From: Methylobacteriaceae bacterium
Lineage (GTDB): Bacteria; Pseudomonadota; Alphaproteobacteria; Rhizobiales; Beijerinckiaceae
Reading direction: 5' to 3'
NCBI GenBank assembly: GCA_020638195.1
Contig: JACKJC010000003.1
Location: 310,001-374,000, forward strand
Length of the DNA: 64,000 bases
In this document: positions 8,229-17,053 of the stretch, piece after piece
How positions within the stretch are numbered: the stretch's first letter is position 1
Layout: each line of letters begins with the position of its first letter
Notes under the pieces: model-generated
Seen by the model: only the letters and a program-made list of their open reading frames with translations
Told to the model about the DNA's origin: nothing
Database searches by the model: none
Position numbers and translations under genes: made by a program

Positions 8229-9491
8229 CTACAACGCCCGCCAGCCGATATCCTGTCGACAGAAACCGTCGGCGAAGTCGATCTGCGCGACGCCCGCATA
8301 GGCGCGTTCACGCGCCGCGCGCACATCCGGCCCGAAGCCCGTCACATTGAGCACGCGCCCGCCGTTCGCGACAAGCGCCTCGCCCGAGCGCTTGGTGCCG
8401 GCATGCGTCACGACGACGCCGTCCAGAGCATTTGCCTTGTCGACGCCTCTGATCTCGCCGCCCTTCTGCGGCGCGGCCGGATAGCCTTTGGCCGCCAGCA
8501 CAACGGTGAGCGCGGAGACCGGCTTCAGGTTCACGCGCGGAACATCCAGTTTTCCGCGCGCGCAAGATTCGAGCAGCGTCAGCAGATCGTCATCGACGCG
8601 CGGCAGGATCACTTGCGTTTCCGGATCGCCGAAGCGCGTGTTGAACTCGATCAGCTTCGGCCCGTCCTTGCCGATCATGAGGCCGGCGAACAGTACGCCC
8701 TTGAACGGCATGCCGGCTTCCGCCATCGCACGCACGGTCGGCTCCACGATCTCCGTCATTACGCGCGCCGAGACAGCGTCGGTCACGACCGGCGCCGGCG
8801 AATAGGCGCCCATGCCGCCGGTATTGGGGCCAGTGTCGCCGTCGCCGACGCGCTTATGGTCCTGCGCGGACGCCAGCGCCAGCGCGCGCGACCCGTCGCA
8901 GAGCGCGAAGAACGAGGCTTCCTCGCCTTCGAGGAACTCCTCCACAACCACTTCCGCTCCCGCCGCGCCAAAGGCGCCTTCGAAACAGGCGACGATGGCG
9001 GCTTCGGCTTCAGCTGTTGTCATCGCGACGACGACGCCCTTGCCGGCGGCGAGACCGTCCGCCTTCACCACGATCGGCGCGCCCTGCTTGCGCGCATAGG
9101 CGAGCGCGCTGTCGCGATCGGCAAAGCGGCCGTAGGCGCCGGTCGGAATATTGGCGCGCGCGCACAGATCCTTGGTGAAGCCTTTGGACCCCTCGAGCTG
9201 CGCGGCTGCTTTCGAAGGGCCGAAAGCCGCAATGCCGGCGACTTCGAGCGAATCGACGAGGCCTTCGACGAGCGGTTGTTCCGGGCCGACGACGACGAGT
9301 TCGATCTTCATCAGCCGGCAGAAATTCACGACGGCCGCGTGATCCGCGACATCGACGCTCACGCATTCCGCGACATTGGCGATGCCGGGGTTGCCGGGCG
9401 CGCAAAAAAGTTTCGTGAGGCGCGGGCTTTTCGCCAGCGCATTAGCCAGCGCATGCTCGCGCCCGCCGGAGCCGATCAGCAAAACATTCAT
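8229..9491 (-). CDS. purD: phosphoribosylamine-glycine ligase
   Basis: This enzyme joins glycine to 5-phosphoribosylamine in step two of purine synthesis, using ATP. The 420-residue length is standard. Visible motifs include the N-terminal MNVLLIGSGGREHALANALA, the ATP-grasp signature regions PIVVKADGLAAGKGVVVA near residue 140 and EEFLEGEEASFFALCDG near 185, the conserved GPNTGGMGAYSPAPVV, and LIEFNTRFGDPETQV around 285. I chose the ATG at 9491, which begins exactly at the family N-terminus with GGAAAGG upstream. The reading frame extends ten codons further 5' without support. Transcription appears to continue into the DUF1615 gene 14 bases downstream. Confidence 0.95.
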   Translation of the reverse strand: MNVLLIGSGGREHALANALAKSPRLTKLFCAPGNPGIANVAECVSVDVADHAAVVNFCRLMKIELVVVGPEQPLVEGLVDSLEVAGIAAFGPSKAAAQLEGSKGFTKDLCARANIPTGAYGRFADRDSALAYARKQGAPIVVKADGLAAGKGVVVAMTTAEAEAAIVACFEGAFGAAGAEVVVEEFLEGEEASFFALCDGSRALALASAQDHKRVGDGDTGPNTGGMGAYSPAPVVTDAVSARVMTEIVEPTVRAMAEAGMPFKGVLFAGLMIGKDGPKLIEFNTRFGDPETQVILPRVDDDLLTLLESCARGKLDVPRVNLKPVSALTVVLAAKGYPAAPQKGGEIRGVDKANALDGVVVTHAGTKRSGEALVANGGRVLNVTGFGPDVRAARERAYAGVAQIDFADGFCRQDIGWRAL

Positions 9492-9604
9492 GGCGGCCTT
9501 TCCCGAATTCCGCCGCCTCATATCAGGCGCGACGGGAAAAGTCAGGGCAGGCGGCTTGATCCTCGCCGGGCGTTGGGCTTGGCTGCGCCAAACGGGAGAT
9601 CGGG

Positions 9605-10570
9605 ATGCGCAGGACCGCCTTCGCCATAATTGGGTTCTTCGCGACGGTTGCGTCCGCCGCCGCCATGGACTGCAAGGCGGCCAAGAGCGACATTGAGAAA
9701 GCGATCTGCGCCTCGCCGCTGGCGCTCGCGGCCGACGAAGCCATGGTCGCCGCCTACAATGCGCTGCGCCAGCGCGTGGCGCCGGCGGAGCGGGCGGCGC
9801 TGCTCGTCGCGCAGCGCAACTGGCTCAAGCGTCAGGGGGCGGCTGCAGATCCGACAAACCGGCCTATGCGCAATGCATATGGACGACACCAGCCAGCGCC
9901 AGGCCCTTTCTCGAAGCCTTGCAGCTGGGAATCAGGCCCCGGCGTCGGATCCGCCCTGCCTGGCCATCGTCATCGCCAGACCAGGGCAAGCCGCGTGGGG
10001 AGATCGACGTCGAACTCCTGAAGTTCGCCAATTGAAGACCAGGTGAGGAGACCTTCAATGTGGAGGTCATGAAAATGGTCCGGAGATTCAAAACCGACCG
10101 CAGCGGGATCAGGCGCGACCAGACCTGTCGCACGAAAAGTACGCGATGCGCGCCTGACCTGGCTTTCGCCCCGCCTGATCTCCGCGCGCGTGAAGGTTAC
10201 GAATTTTCCACAGCAGCGCGGCAATCCCTTCGCGGTCGGCACTCCAATATCGACGAAAGACCGGCCGCAAGCTCTCTGCCAAACGCGCAAATCACGCAGC
10301 GCAGCGCATCTAGGCGATGCCTGCCTCGCCTGAATCGCCGGAGAAAGTGCGGCGCAACATGTGCGACGCCAAGGGGCGACGAGCTCAAGCCTGCGGCAAA
10401 AAGGATCGACGAGGGCCTGTCGCGCCTCGATGCCCTGGAATTTCTCCGCCAGAGCGCGACCATCATCTACGGCGAATTACGCCATCGCTCCCTACGCCGA
10501 AGGCGTATAAATACCTTGTGCCTATGGCGCGCTGAAGGAACTGGCGAAGGATTTTCCCGCTGCCGGGTGA
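9605..10570 (+). pseudogene. secreted DUF1311 (LprI-like) protein, frameshifted
   Basis: The first 80 codons are clean: a signal peptide (MRRTAFAIIGFFATVASAAA) and the DUF1311 motif CKAAKSDIEKAICASPLALA, then LLVAQRNWLKRQ. At about 9840 the frame is lost in a run of five G. The expected continuation (SDKPAYAQCIWTT with the second conserved Cys) is in the next frame. Further family-like pieces appear in changing frames: EIDVELLKFAN, ETFNVEVMKMV, SPRLISARVKVTNF, LSRLDALEFL and ATIIYGE. The apparent end is YGALKELAKDFPAAG followed by a TGA at 10568. At least five frame changes are needed. The ordered survival of motifs suggests a recent or artefactual break. The biological role is unknown. Confidence 0.6.
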
Positions 10571-10573
10571 GCG

Positions 10574-11080
10574 TCAGGCGTCTTCCCGCGCCGACCATCG
10601 TGAAGCCAGGCTCGCGCGCTCGACCACGTCAGCGCCTGAGTCGTTTTCGATGAAATCGGAGCATCCGGTCAACGTCACCTCGAAGGCATGAAGCGCCATC
10701 CCGCGCCACGTTTCAGGCGGCAACCCGCGCCCAGCAGGTCTCGGCGAAGCGCCGCGACGCCAGAGTAAGCGCGCCGGAAGGCCCTGCCCGTCGCGTGGCT
10801 TCATCAGCACCGCGAAATCCCACGAGGCGCGCGTGTGAGCCCGTGTCGAACACGCAAGGCGTGCAGGCGACTGCCTTCCCGCGACATCCCACATCTGCCG
10901 CCGCGCATACTCAAAACACTCGCCGATCGCGACGAAATCCGGCGCCAGTCGGGCGCGAACAGATTTCCCATCCATTCGTCGATGGAAAGGGCGGCGCACT
11001 GATGCTCGCTGGCCAACGACGCACGCCAAGTCGTCTTGCCGGCGCCTGTCCAGACCGATGATGAAGTGAATGTCGGTCAT
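10574..11080 (-). pseudogene. AAA-type P-loop ATPase/kinase-like protein, frameshifted
   Basis: The start MTDIHFIIGL is followed by a broken Walker A region: residues expected as GxxGxGKTT read DRRRQDDLA, which a single base restores. A second minus-strand frame then gives ASEHQCAALSIDEWMGNLFA, and a third gives DFVAIGECFEYARRQMWDVA. This order fits small AAA_33-type P-loop proteins of about 170 residues, whose targets are unknown. The start codon at 11080 seems to overlap the end of the DUF2239 frame (ATGA), so the two were probably translated together. The 3' end faces the DUF1311 gene with a four-base gap. At least three frameshifts are required. Confidence 0.5.
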
Positions 11081-11648
11081 GGCATCGTCCCCGAGATTTG
11101 CGCGAAGAGGCAGAAGCTGCGCCAGCGTCCAGAGAGATAATATTACAGATGTCGTCAGGCCAGTTGGCGATGCGAAGCAAAGGCTACGCCATCTTTCGCG
11201 AACAGGGGCGCGGGTCCCTTCCTCGAAGTCAAGGAAGATTGCCGGCGATGGCGCTCGCGAACTTGTACGCGGCTGCCGACCAGCGCGCTTCCTGCCGCGG
11301 GTCGCGGCGGCGCTCACCAGTTTGCGCAATGCGATCGAAGGCGCCGCCCAGCTGCGCACCAGCGGTCAATGGCGTCGCCCGTGGCGTCACTTCGCGGCGA
11401 CGGCGCCGAAGCAGTCGCCCGCGACCAGCGCCAGCTCAGGCACCGAACGGTGCCTCAACGCGCAGGGCGGCCTCGTCGGCCGAGCCGCGCAGGTCGAGGT
11501 CGAGCGGCGCGCTGGTCGTGGCGTTGAAGACCAGCAGCGGCGCGGTTTCCGATTGCGCGGCATGGGCGGCGCGGGCGATCGCCCCGATGGGCCCGCGGGC
11601 GAGGCAGCGATGGCCGAGGAAGGCCACGTATGTGGGTTGGTTCGTCAT
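11077..11648 (-). pseudogene. DUF2239 family protein, frameshifted
   Basis: The first part is clean: MTNQPTYVAFLGHRCLARGP and then PLLVFNATTSAPLDLDLRGS, which matches the N-terminus of DUF2239. The later conserved part (SIALRKLVSAAATRG, then FEEGTRA and ANWPDDICNIISL) is split over other frames. DUF2239 proteins are about 190 residues, which agrees with the interval. The function is unknown. The gene is preceded by a strong promoter with an operator-like repeat (11656-11696) and followed by an overlapping AAA-type gene, so the two form a small operon of uncharacterised proteins. Confidence 0.6.
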
Positions 11649-11655
11649 GGCGTTA

Positions 11656-11683
11656 TTTATACCCGGATAAAACACCAAGTCAA
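11656..11683 (-). promoter_or_regulatory. sigma70-type promoter of the DUF2239 gene
   Basis: Reading the minus strand, TTGACT (11683-11678) is followed after 16 bases by TATAAA (11661-11656), both 5/6 matches to consensus. The -10 box ends eight bases before the ATG at 11648, so the message would be leaderless or nearly so, unless transcription starts further upstream. The region is markedly AT-rich compared with its surroundings. Confidence 0.6.
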
Positions 11684-11696
11684 TATTGTCCGGGTA
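11660..11696. promoter_or_regulatory. operator-like inverted repeat TACCCGGAYAA
   Basis: Two half-sites face each other: TACCCGGATAA on the plus strand (11660-11670) and TACCCGGACAA on the minus strand (11696-11686), with 15 bases between them. They bracket the promoter of the DUF2239 gene. One half-site overlaps the -10 box and the other lies just upstream of the -35 box. This arrangement is what a dimeric repressor would use. I cannot name the regulator, and none is encoded nearby. Confidence 0.45.
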
Positions 11697-11779
11697 AAAA
11701 TATGAACGTTGGGCCCTGCCGATCCGTTGGCGGAGACGAAGGGGCTGCGGTCCCGGGCCCGATCCCCCATAATGGCGCG

Positions 11780-13326
11780 ATGGCAGAATCGCCCGCAGGC
11801 AACGCCCCAGAACTCTCCGTTTCCGAACTCGCCGCCGCCCTCAAGCGCACGGTCGAGGATCGATTCGGTTTCGTGCGCGTGCGCGGCGAGATTTCGAACT
11901 ATCGCGGGCCCCATTCCTCCGGCCATGCCTATTTCAGCCTCAAGGACCAGAACGCGCGCCTCGACGCCGTTATCTGGAAGGGCGTCTTTCGCGTCTCGCG
12001 CACGAAAGCCGGAAGAGGGGCTGGAGGTCATCGCCACCGGCAAACTCACGACCTTCCCGGGCAAGTCCTCTTATCAGATCGTCATCGAGGCGATCGAACC
12101 GGCGGGCGTCGGCGCGCTGCTCGCGCAGCTGGAGGAACGCCGCAAGCGACTTTACCGCCGAGGGTCTTTTTGATGCTGCGCGAAAGCAGCTTCTGCCCTT
12201 CCCTGCCGACGATACATCAGCGTCGTCATCGCCGACCGGCGCCGTCATCACGGCATTCTCCACCGCATCACGTCCGCTTTTCCCGCGCGATGTGGTCGTC
12301 ACAACCAGTGCGCGTGCAGGGGCGAGACGGCGGCCAGCGAGTCGCCGCCGCCGTTCGCGGCCTGGCGCGCTGCCCGAACAGGCCGATCCGCCGGCCGGAC
12401 GTGCACAATCGTTGCGCGCAGCGGCAGCTCGCTCGAGACCTCTGGACCTTCAACGAGGGAGGTCGTTATTCGCGCAGCAGCCGGAGAGCATAATTCCCTC
12501 TCGTCTCAGCCATCGCCACAGAGACCGATACGGCAGCGATCGACCATACCGCCAGCCTGCGCGCGCCGGCGACGCCGACGAAGCGCCGCCGAAGAGTCGT
12601 GCCTGTGCGTCGATCTTCTCGCGCAACAGGTCGAACTTCGCCAGCTCGCGCATACTCAAACGCGATTGCTCGACACACGCCGCAGCGAATTGCGCGCTCA
12701 TACGTCTGCCGACGCCAGACGACATTCGGAAGCCGCCGCCAGTCGCTCGACGCCTGCTGCCTCGGGCCCTGCGCAGGACATGCGTGATTTGCTGGCGCGC
12801 CGGAAAGTACAGCTCGGCTGCTGCTGCGCGCGTTCTGGCGGATCATTCGCCCGCGCCGAACTCAACCAGAAACGTGGCAGATTCAATCGTGCGGCGGACG
12901 GGCTCGAAGTCGATGCGTCGCGATCCTGACGAAACGCCGACGCGCTCGGCGACGATCCTTATACCCAGACGTGCGATGGAGGAATCGCCGATTCGCGGCG
13001 CCAATGAATTGCGCCGCCGGGAGACGGCCGGCCACATGGCGCGGCCGTCTCGCGCCCGCCTTTGCTAGGTTGCTCGTGCAGCGCCGCGAGAGACTCGCGA
13101 CGCTCGAAAAGCTGCGTGCGTCGCTGGGCTATGAAAACGTGCTCGCGCGCGGATTTGCGCTGGTGCGCGACGAGCACGATGCGCCCGTTCGCAGCGCGGC
13201 CGCGGTCACGCCGGGCCAGAGATTGTCGATCCAGTTCGCCGACGGCCGCGCGCATGCGACTGCCGACGGCGAAGGCATCAGGCGTAGGCCGCAGACAGCC
13301 GGGCAGAGCAGGGTTCGCTGTTCTGA
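11780..13326 (+). pseudogene. xseA: exodeoxyribonuclease VII large subunit, frameshifted
   Basis: XseA with XseB degrades single-stranded DNA. The N-terminal OB-fold is clean: LSVSELAAALKRTVEDRFGF, RVRGEISNYRGPHSSGHAYF, and SLKDQNARLDAVIWKGVF. After about 11990 the frame changes repeatedly. LTTFPGKSSYQIVIEAIEPA and LLAQLEERRKR are in another frame, and LWTFNE, TDTAAIDHT and LRAPA in others. From about 13060 the C-terminal part is clean again (YENVLARGFALVRDEHDAP). The very end, QGSLF followed by TGA at 13324, is the typical XseA C-terminus, read in yet another frame. Total span is about 1547 bases, close to the usual length. Both insertions and deletions of single bases are needed to restore it. 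Confidence 0.8.
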
Positions 13327-13411
13327 GTGTTGCGTGCGCGCGCGATCCGTGCGCTATGCTGATCTCTCGGGCGTCGCAAGAAGCGCCGGACAGGGGAGAA
13401 GCGGCCGCACG

Positions 13412-14107
13412 ATGTTGATTGCGCTGATGTCGGATATTCACGGCAATCGCGAGGCCTTCGACGCCTGCCTCAACCACGCGCGCAAGCAGGGCGCGGAGCG
13501 CTACATCATCCTCGGCGATCTCGTCGGCTATGGCGCGGACCCTGCCTATATCGTCGATGTCGCGCGCGGCATGCAGGAGAAGGGCGCGATTGTTCTGCTC
13601 GGCAATCATGACGAGGCGGTGTCGGGTTCGCTGTCCGGCATGAATGAATATGCCCGCGCGGCGCTCGAATGGACCCGCGGCAAACTCGATGTCGCGCAGA
13701 AGAAATGGCTCGCCGAATTACCGCGCACCCATCGCGAGGGCGATGCGCTCTACGTCCATTCGGACGCCTCCAATCCGGCCGCCTGGATCTATGTCAACAA
13801 TCCTGCGGTGGCGGAACGCTCCATGCGCGCCAGCGATGCGCATGTCACCTTCTGCGGGCATGTGCATGTGCCGCAGCTCTTCAACATGGCCTCGATGAAG
13901 CCCGCCATTCCCTTCACGCCGCAGTCCGCCATTCCAGTGCCGCTTTCGCCCTCGCGAAAATGGCTCGCGGTTCTCGGCGCCGTCGGTCAGCCGCGCGACC
14001 AGATACCGACGGCCGCCTATTGCATCTACGACGATGCCAGGCGGACGGTCAGCTTCTGCCGCGCGCCCTGCGACATCGAACGCGCCGCGCAAAGATCAAG
14101 AACGTAA
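13412..14107 (+). CDS. calcineurin-like metallophosphoesterase (C-terminal tail frameshifted)
   Basis: The metal-binding motifs are all present: MSDIHGNREAF at the N-terminus, ILGDLVGYGADP near residue 35, LLGNHDEAVSG near 68 and FCGHVHVPQLF near 150. It is a YfcE/Icc-like phosphoesterase domain of roughly 230 residues. The continuous frame ends at 14107, but the family-like tail KIKN...LARLFVGR followed by TGA at 14144-14146 is found in two other frames, so the real end is probably 14146. That would put it two bases before the ATG of the kinase-UspA gene, implying translational coupling. A protein-phosphatase or nucleotide-phosphatase role next to a kinase is plausible inference. The start at 13412 is well placed; the upstream open frame belongs to xseA. 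Confidence 0.78.
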   Translation: MLIALMSDIHGNREAFDACLNHARKQGAERYIILGDLVGYGADPAYIVDVARGMQEKGAIVLLGNHDEAVSGSLSGMNEYARAALEWTRGKLDVAQKKWLAELPRTHREGDALYVHSDASNPAAWIYVNNPAVAERSMRASDAHVTFCGHVHVPQLFNMASMKPAIPFTPQSAIPVPLSPSRKWLAVLGAVGQPRDQIPTAAYCIYDDARRTVSFCRAPCDIERAAQRSRT

Positions 14108-14148
14108 TGCCGCCATTCTCTCGCACGACTGTTCGTGGGACGCTGACC

Positions 14149-15605
14149 ATGGGTCGCGATGTCTTGAAGACCGGTACGTTCGTCGGCGGCTTCCTCGTGC
14201 GGCTTCTGCATGTCGGCGGCATGGCGCTCGTTGTGGCGCGTGACGCGCGGCGGCATCGATTTTCCCATTGTCACTCAAGACGCCGCTCATCCTCGACGGC
14301 GACGACGCGACAACGATTGTCGGCTTCAGATGGGCCAGATGATCCCTGCCGCAGCTCTCGGGCCGCGTACTCCCGCGTTGCGTGGCGGTCCGGCGATTTC
14401 TCGCGCCAGCCATACCTGGAAGTGATGGAATATCTCGAGGGCGTTTCGCTCCTGCCGGAATTCGAGACCCGCCACTGGCATCGGGATGAAAGCGCGTCCG
14501 CGATCTCCGGCGCGCATCGCCCACAGCGCTCGATGCGCTGCATCGTCAACGTCATCCATCTGACATCAAGCCGTCCAACATCATCCTGCGTACGACCAGC
14601 GAGGCCACCTTCCAGTGATCGACTTCGGCCACCGCCAGCGTCACGAGCAATTTACCCGACCTGCTCGCGCGGAAAAATTCCGCCTGCCGATGAGGACCGG
14701 CCCTATATTTCGCCCGAAACGGGTGCGCGGCCTGCGCTTTCCGATCCGCGTTCCGATCTCTTCTCGCTCGGCGTGCTCCTCTACCATCTGGCGACGGGCG
14801 AAGGCCTTCAGCTTCCAGGCACGCGGCGCAACCTGCGCAAGCAGCTCTGGCGCGATCCGGAGATTTACTCCGCGCGCGATCAGGCCGGAAGTGCGGAATG
14901 GATGCGGGAGATGTTCTCTCCGTTGTCTAGAAGTCGGTCAGCCAAGCGCCATCCGACGCGCGGCTCGCTCCGATCTCTTACACCGCCGACATTACGCGGA
15001 TTACCGAAGCGGCGGCACATGGGGCGACTTCCCCTGCGGCAGCTTGGAAGCGACGCTGGAAGACGCCGTTCGCTCAGCCAGCGCCGGAGACACAGATCGC
15101 CGACCAGATCTCAGCCGCGCGCGATCGTAGCGGTCTGCGTCGATCTGGATGCGAAGCATCGCCAGCGGCAACCCTGCGCGACACGGTCAGCCGCGTACCA
15201 CCAAGCCAGCCACCAGGGCGCGTCGCCTGCCCTCAACATCCCTCACTAACCAGATCGGCATCAATTACGCACTGGATGCAGGAAGGGCCAGAACACATCC
15301 CACGTCAATCGCCTGGTCGAGCTCAAAGTTGAGCGCGGCGCTACAACGGCTGCGCCAGCGCGCAGACGACATTCCACGTTCTGGAAGCGCCGATGTCGCC
15401 AGCGCACTCTCGATTACGCCGCGCCAATAGGGTCAAACAGATCGTCATCGGCGCGCGCTCCTCGTCCGTGCGCCGCTTTCTCGGATCAGTCTCTTCGCGC
15501 GTGGTGGCGGAAGCGCCGTGCACAGTCACGATCGACCACGCGCCGGCTCTGGCCGATCAGGGCGACGAAAGGCTGGATGAGCTGGCCGCCGTCGAACAGT
15601 CATAG
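14149..15605 (+). pseudogene. Ser/Thr protein kinase-universal stress protein fusion, frameshifted
   Basis: Pieces of a Hanks-type kinase appear in order: MGRDVLKTGTFVGGFLV, VMEYLEGVSLLPEFET, a catalytic-loop remnant DIKPSNIIL (the expected HxD partner is lost by one base), VIDFG for the DFG motif, SDPRSDLFSLGVLLYHLATG for the subdomain IX helix, and WRDP. After about 15100 come UspA-like pieces, ending with KQIVIGARSSSVRRFLGSVS and then SRVVAEAPCTVTI. This last stretch is the usual UspA ATP-loop/C-terminal signature. Length fits a fusion of about 485 residues. Many single-base frame changes split it. If intact, it would be a stress-linked signalling kinase paired with the upstream phosphoesterase. 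Confidence 0.7.
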
Positions 15606-15662
15606 AAATGCCGAAGGCGGGCGGGTACTCGAAAATCGCGCGCTCTGGGGTTCAGTCCCAAG

Positions 15663-15892
15663 ATGAACCGTTTCGAACGCCCATCGCCGCTTATTGGGAG
15701 GCCGAGGTCGAGTATCTGGATGGCGACATTCGCGTGCGCCGCTTGGCGTATGTGCGCTGCGCGGCGACCGGCGAAACCGGAAGTCCGGCGAGGATCTGCG
15801 CTATTGGAACGTCGACCTGCAGGGAGGCCTACGCTTTCAGCCCGAGCCAAGCTGAAGCGCCTCAGCCGCAAGGGTTGTGGGTTCTCTGGTAG
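15663..15892 (+). pseudogene. DUF2093 family protein, frameshifted
   Basis: The N-terminus MNRFERPSPLIG is in one frame. The next frame gives AEVEYLDGDIRVRRLAYVRC, then AATGE, matching the core of DUF2093, a small alphaproteobacterial family of about 70 residues with a conserved YVRCAVTG-type stretch. The tail (LRYWNVDLQEAY-like) needs two further frame changes. DUF2093 commonly sits beside lpxK in this order, as here, where it converges with the lpxK remnant. The function is unknown. The 3' boundary is approximate. Confidence 0.6.
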
Positions 15893-16062
15893 CCGACGCG
15901 GAATCTCGCGACGCTATCCATATCCCTCCCAGCAGCAGGAGGGCCGAAGGAGGCGCGCAATCGTGCGATGCTGGCGTTTTCGAACCGCCGCCAATTTCGT
16001 GAATGGTGATGCAGCCAACCTCCCAAAGGGGAGAGGGACTGATCACCACACCGGCGTCATTC

Positions 16063-17053
16063 TCACCGCTTCCATGGCGTGCGCCTCTGCGAGCCTTCAG
16101 CCAATGGCGCGACGACTGCTCTCGTTTCGAACACCAGCCACTTTTGGGAATGACTGACGCGCCGCGTGCTCTCCAGCGAGGCAGCAGAGCGCACCCACAT
16201 CTTTATGCGTCATGACCAGCCGCGCGTTCCTTTCACGCGCAAAACGGCGAAGTTCGTCGATATCCGTCGCGATACGGATGGTGATCAGGGGAGGCGCGGC
16301 GCTCGACATTACGAGCCGATTTTCCTCCAACGATGCAGAAAGAATTTGTCCGGCAGGCCATTTGCAGCGAAGGCCGACGCCGTGGCCGGCAGGCACATGC
16401 GCCCGCGCATCCCGCTTCGAAGCCGCCGCAAATTTTGACGCCATGTTCGCGCATACGACCGCCGCCGAAAAGCAGCGGACCAACGATGATGCGGCTTGCA
16501 TGCGGCGAGTTTTCCGCCAGCAGCGCCTGTAACCCAGCAGCGGAGCAGGCAGGCCGTTACCGAAGGCCTGTCGCGCCGTCGACGACGGCAGCCGCGAGGT
16601 CAAATTCCGACCACCGGCTCTACCGAGGGCCGTCGAGGATCCGCGCGCTCAGGCCTGCCCGGCGACTAAGAGGCTGCCGAAAGCCGCCGCCGCGCGATCG
16701 GCGCCAATGAATATCGGCGCGGCCCGCGCCAGCAGCAACACCTCGTCGCCCACCTCGCTGGCGCGCGGCCATCGTACAACGGCCCCGCCGCCCGCTGCGC
16801 CGCCATAACCGCGCGACACAGAAGGCGATGCGCTCGCCGCGCGCCTCGAGCAATCGCCGCGATCTCCAACGCAACCGGCGTCTTGCCAGCGCCATAGCGA
16901 CGAGTACCGACGACGATCGCCAGCGCGCCGATCGCGCCCTGCTGTACCGTACGGCGCGCGACAAAAGGCGTAAAACCGACGCGCCAGACAGCTGCAACAT
17001 CCGCGCGACGCGCTCCGGGCGTTGGGCGAGAGCCAGAACGCGGGCGTCCTCAT
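16063..17053 (-). pseudogene. lpxK: tetraacyldisaccharide 4'-kinase, frameshifted
   Basis: LpxK phosphorylates the lipid A precursor disaccharide at the inner membrane. The start MRTPAFWLSPN is typical. The P-loop region IVVGTRRYGAGKTPVALEIA follows in another frame, then SRGYGGAAGG, and a clean stretch EVGDEVLLLARAAPIFIGAD with RAAAAFGSLLVAG. The C-terminal part has DHHPYRDGY, DIDELRRFARERNARLVMTH and KDVGA, matching the family's DHHxY and TxKD motifs. Its ATG overlaps the waaA stop (ATGA), the usual coupled arrangement. At least six frameshifts lie between. Since the enzyme is normally essential when lipid A is made, sequence error is the simplest explanation. The 3' end is approximate. Confidence 0.75.

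Noticed and set aside
10574..11648. Toxin-antitoxin system reading of the DUF2239/AAA pair
   Set aside because: The P-loop protein is only loosely zeta-toxin-like, DUF2239 has no known antitoxin feature, and the sequence is broken. The evidence is insufficient.
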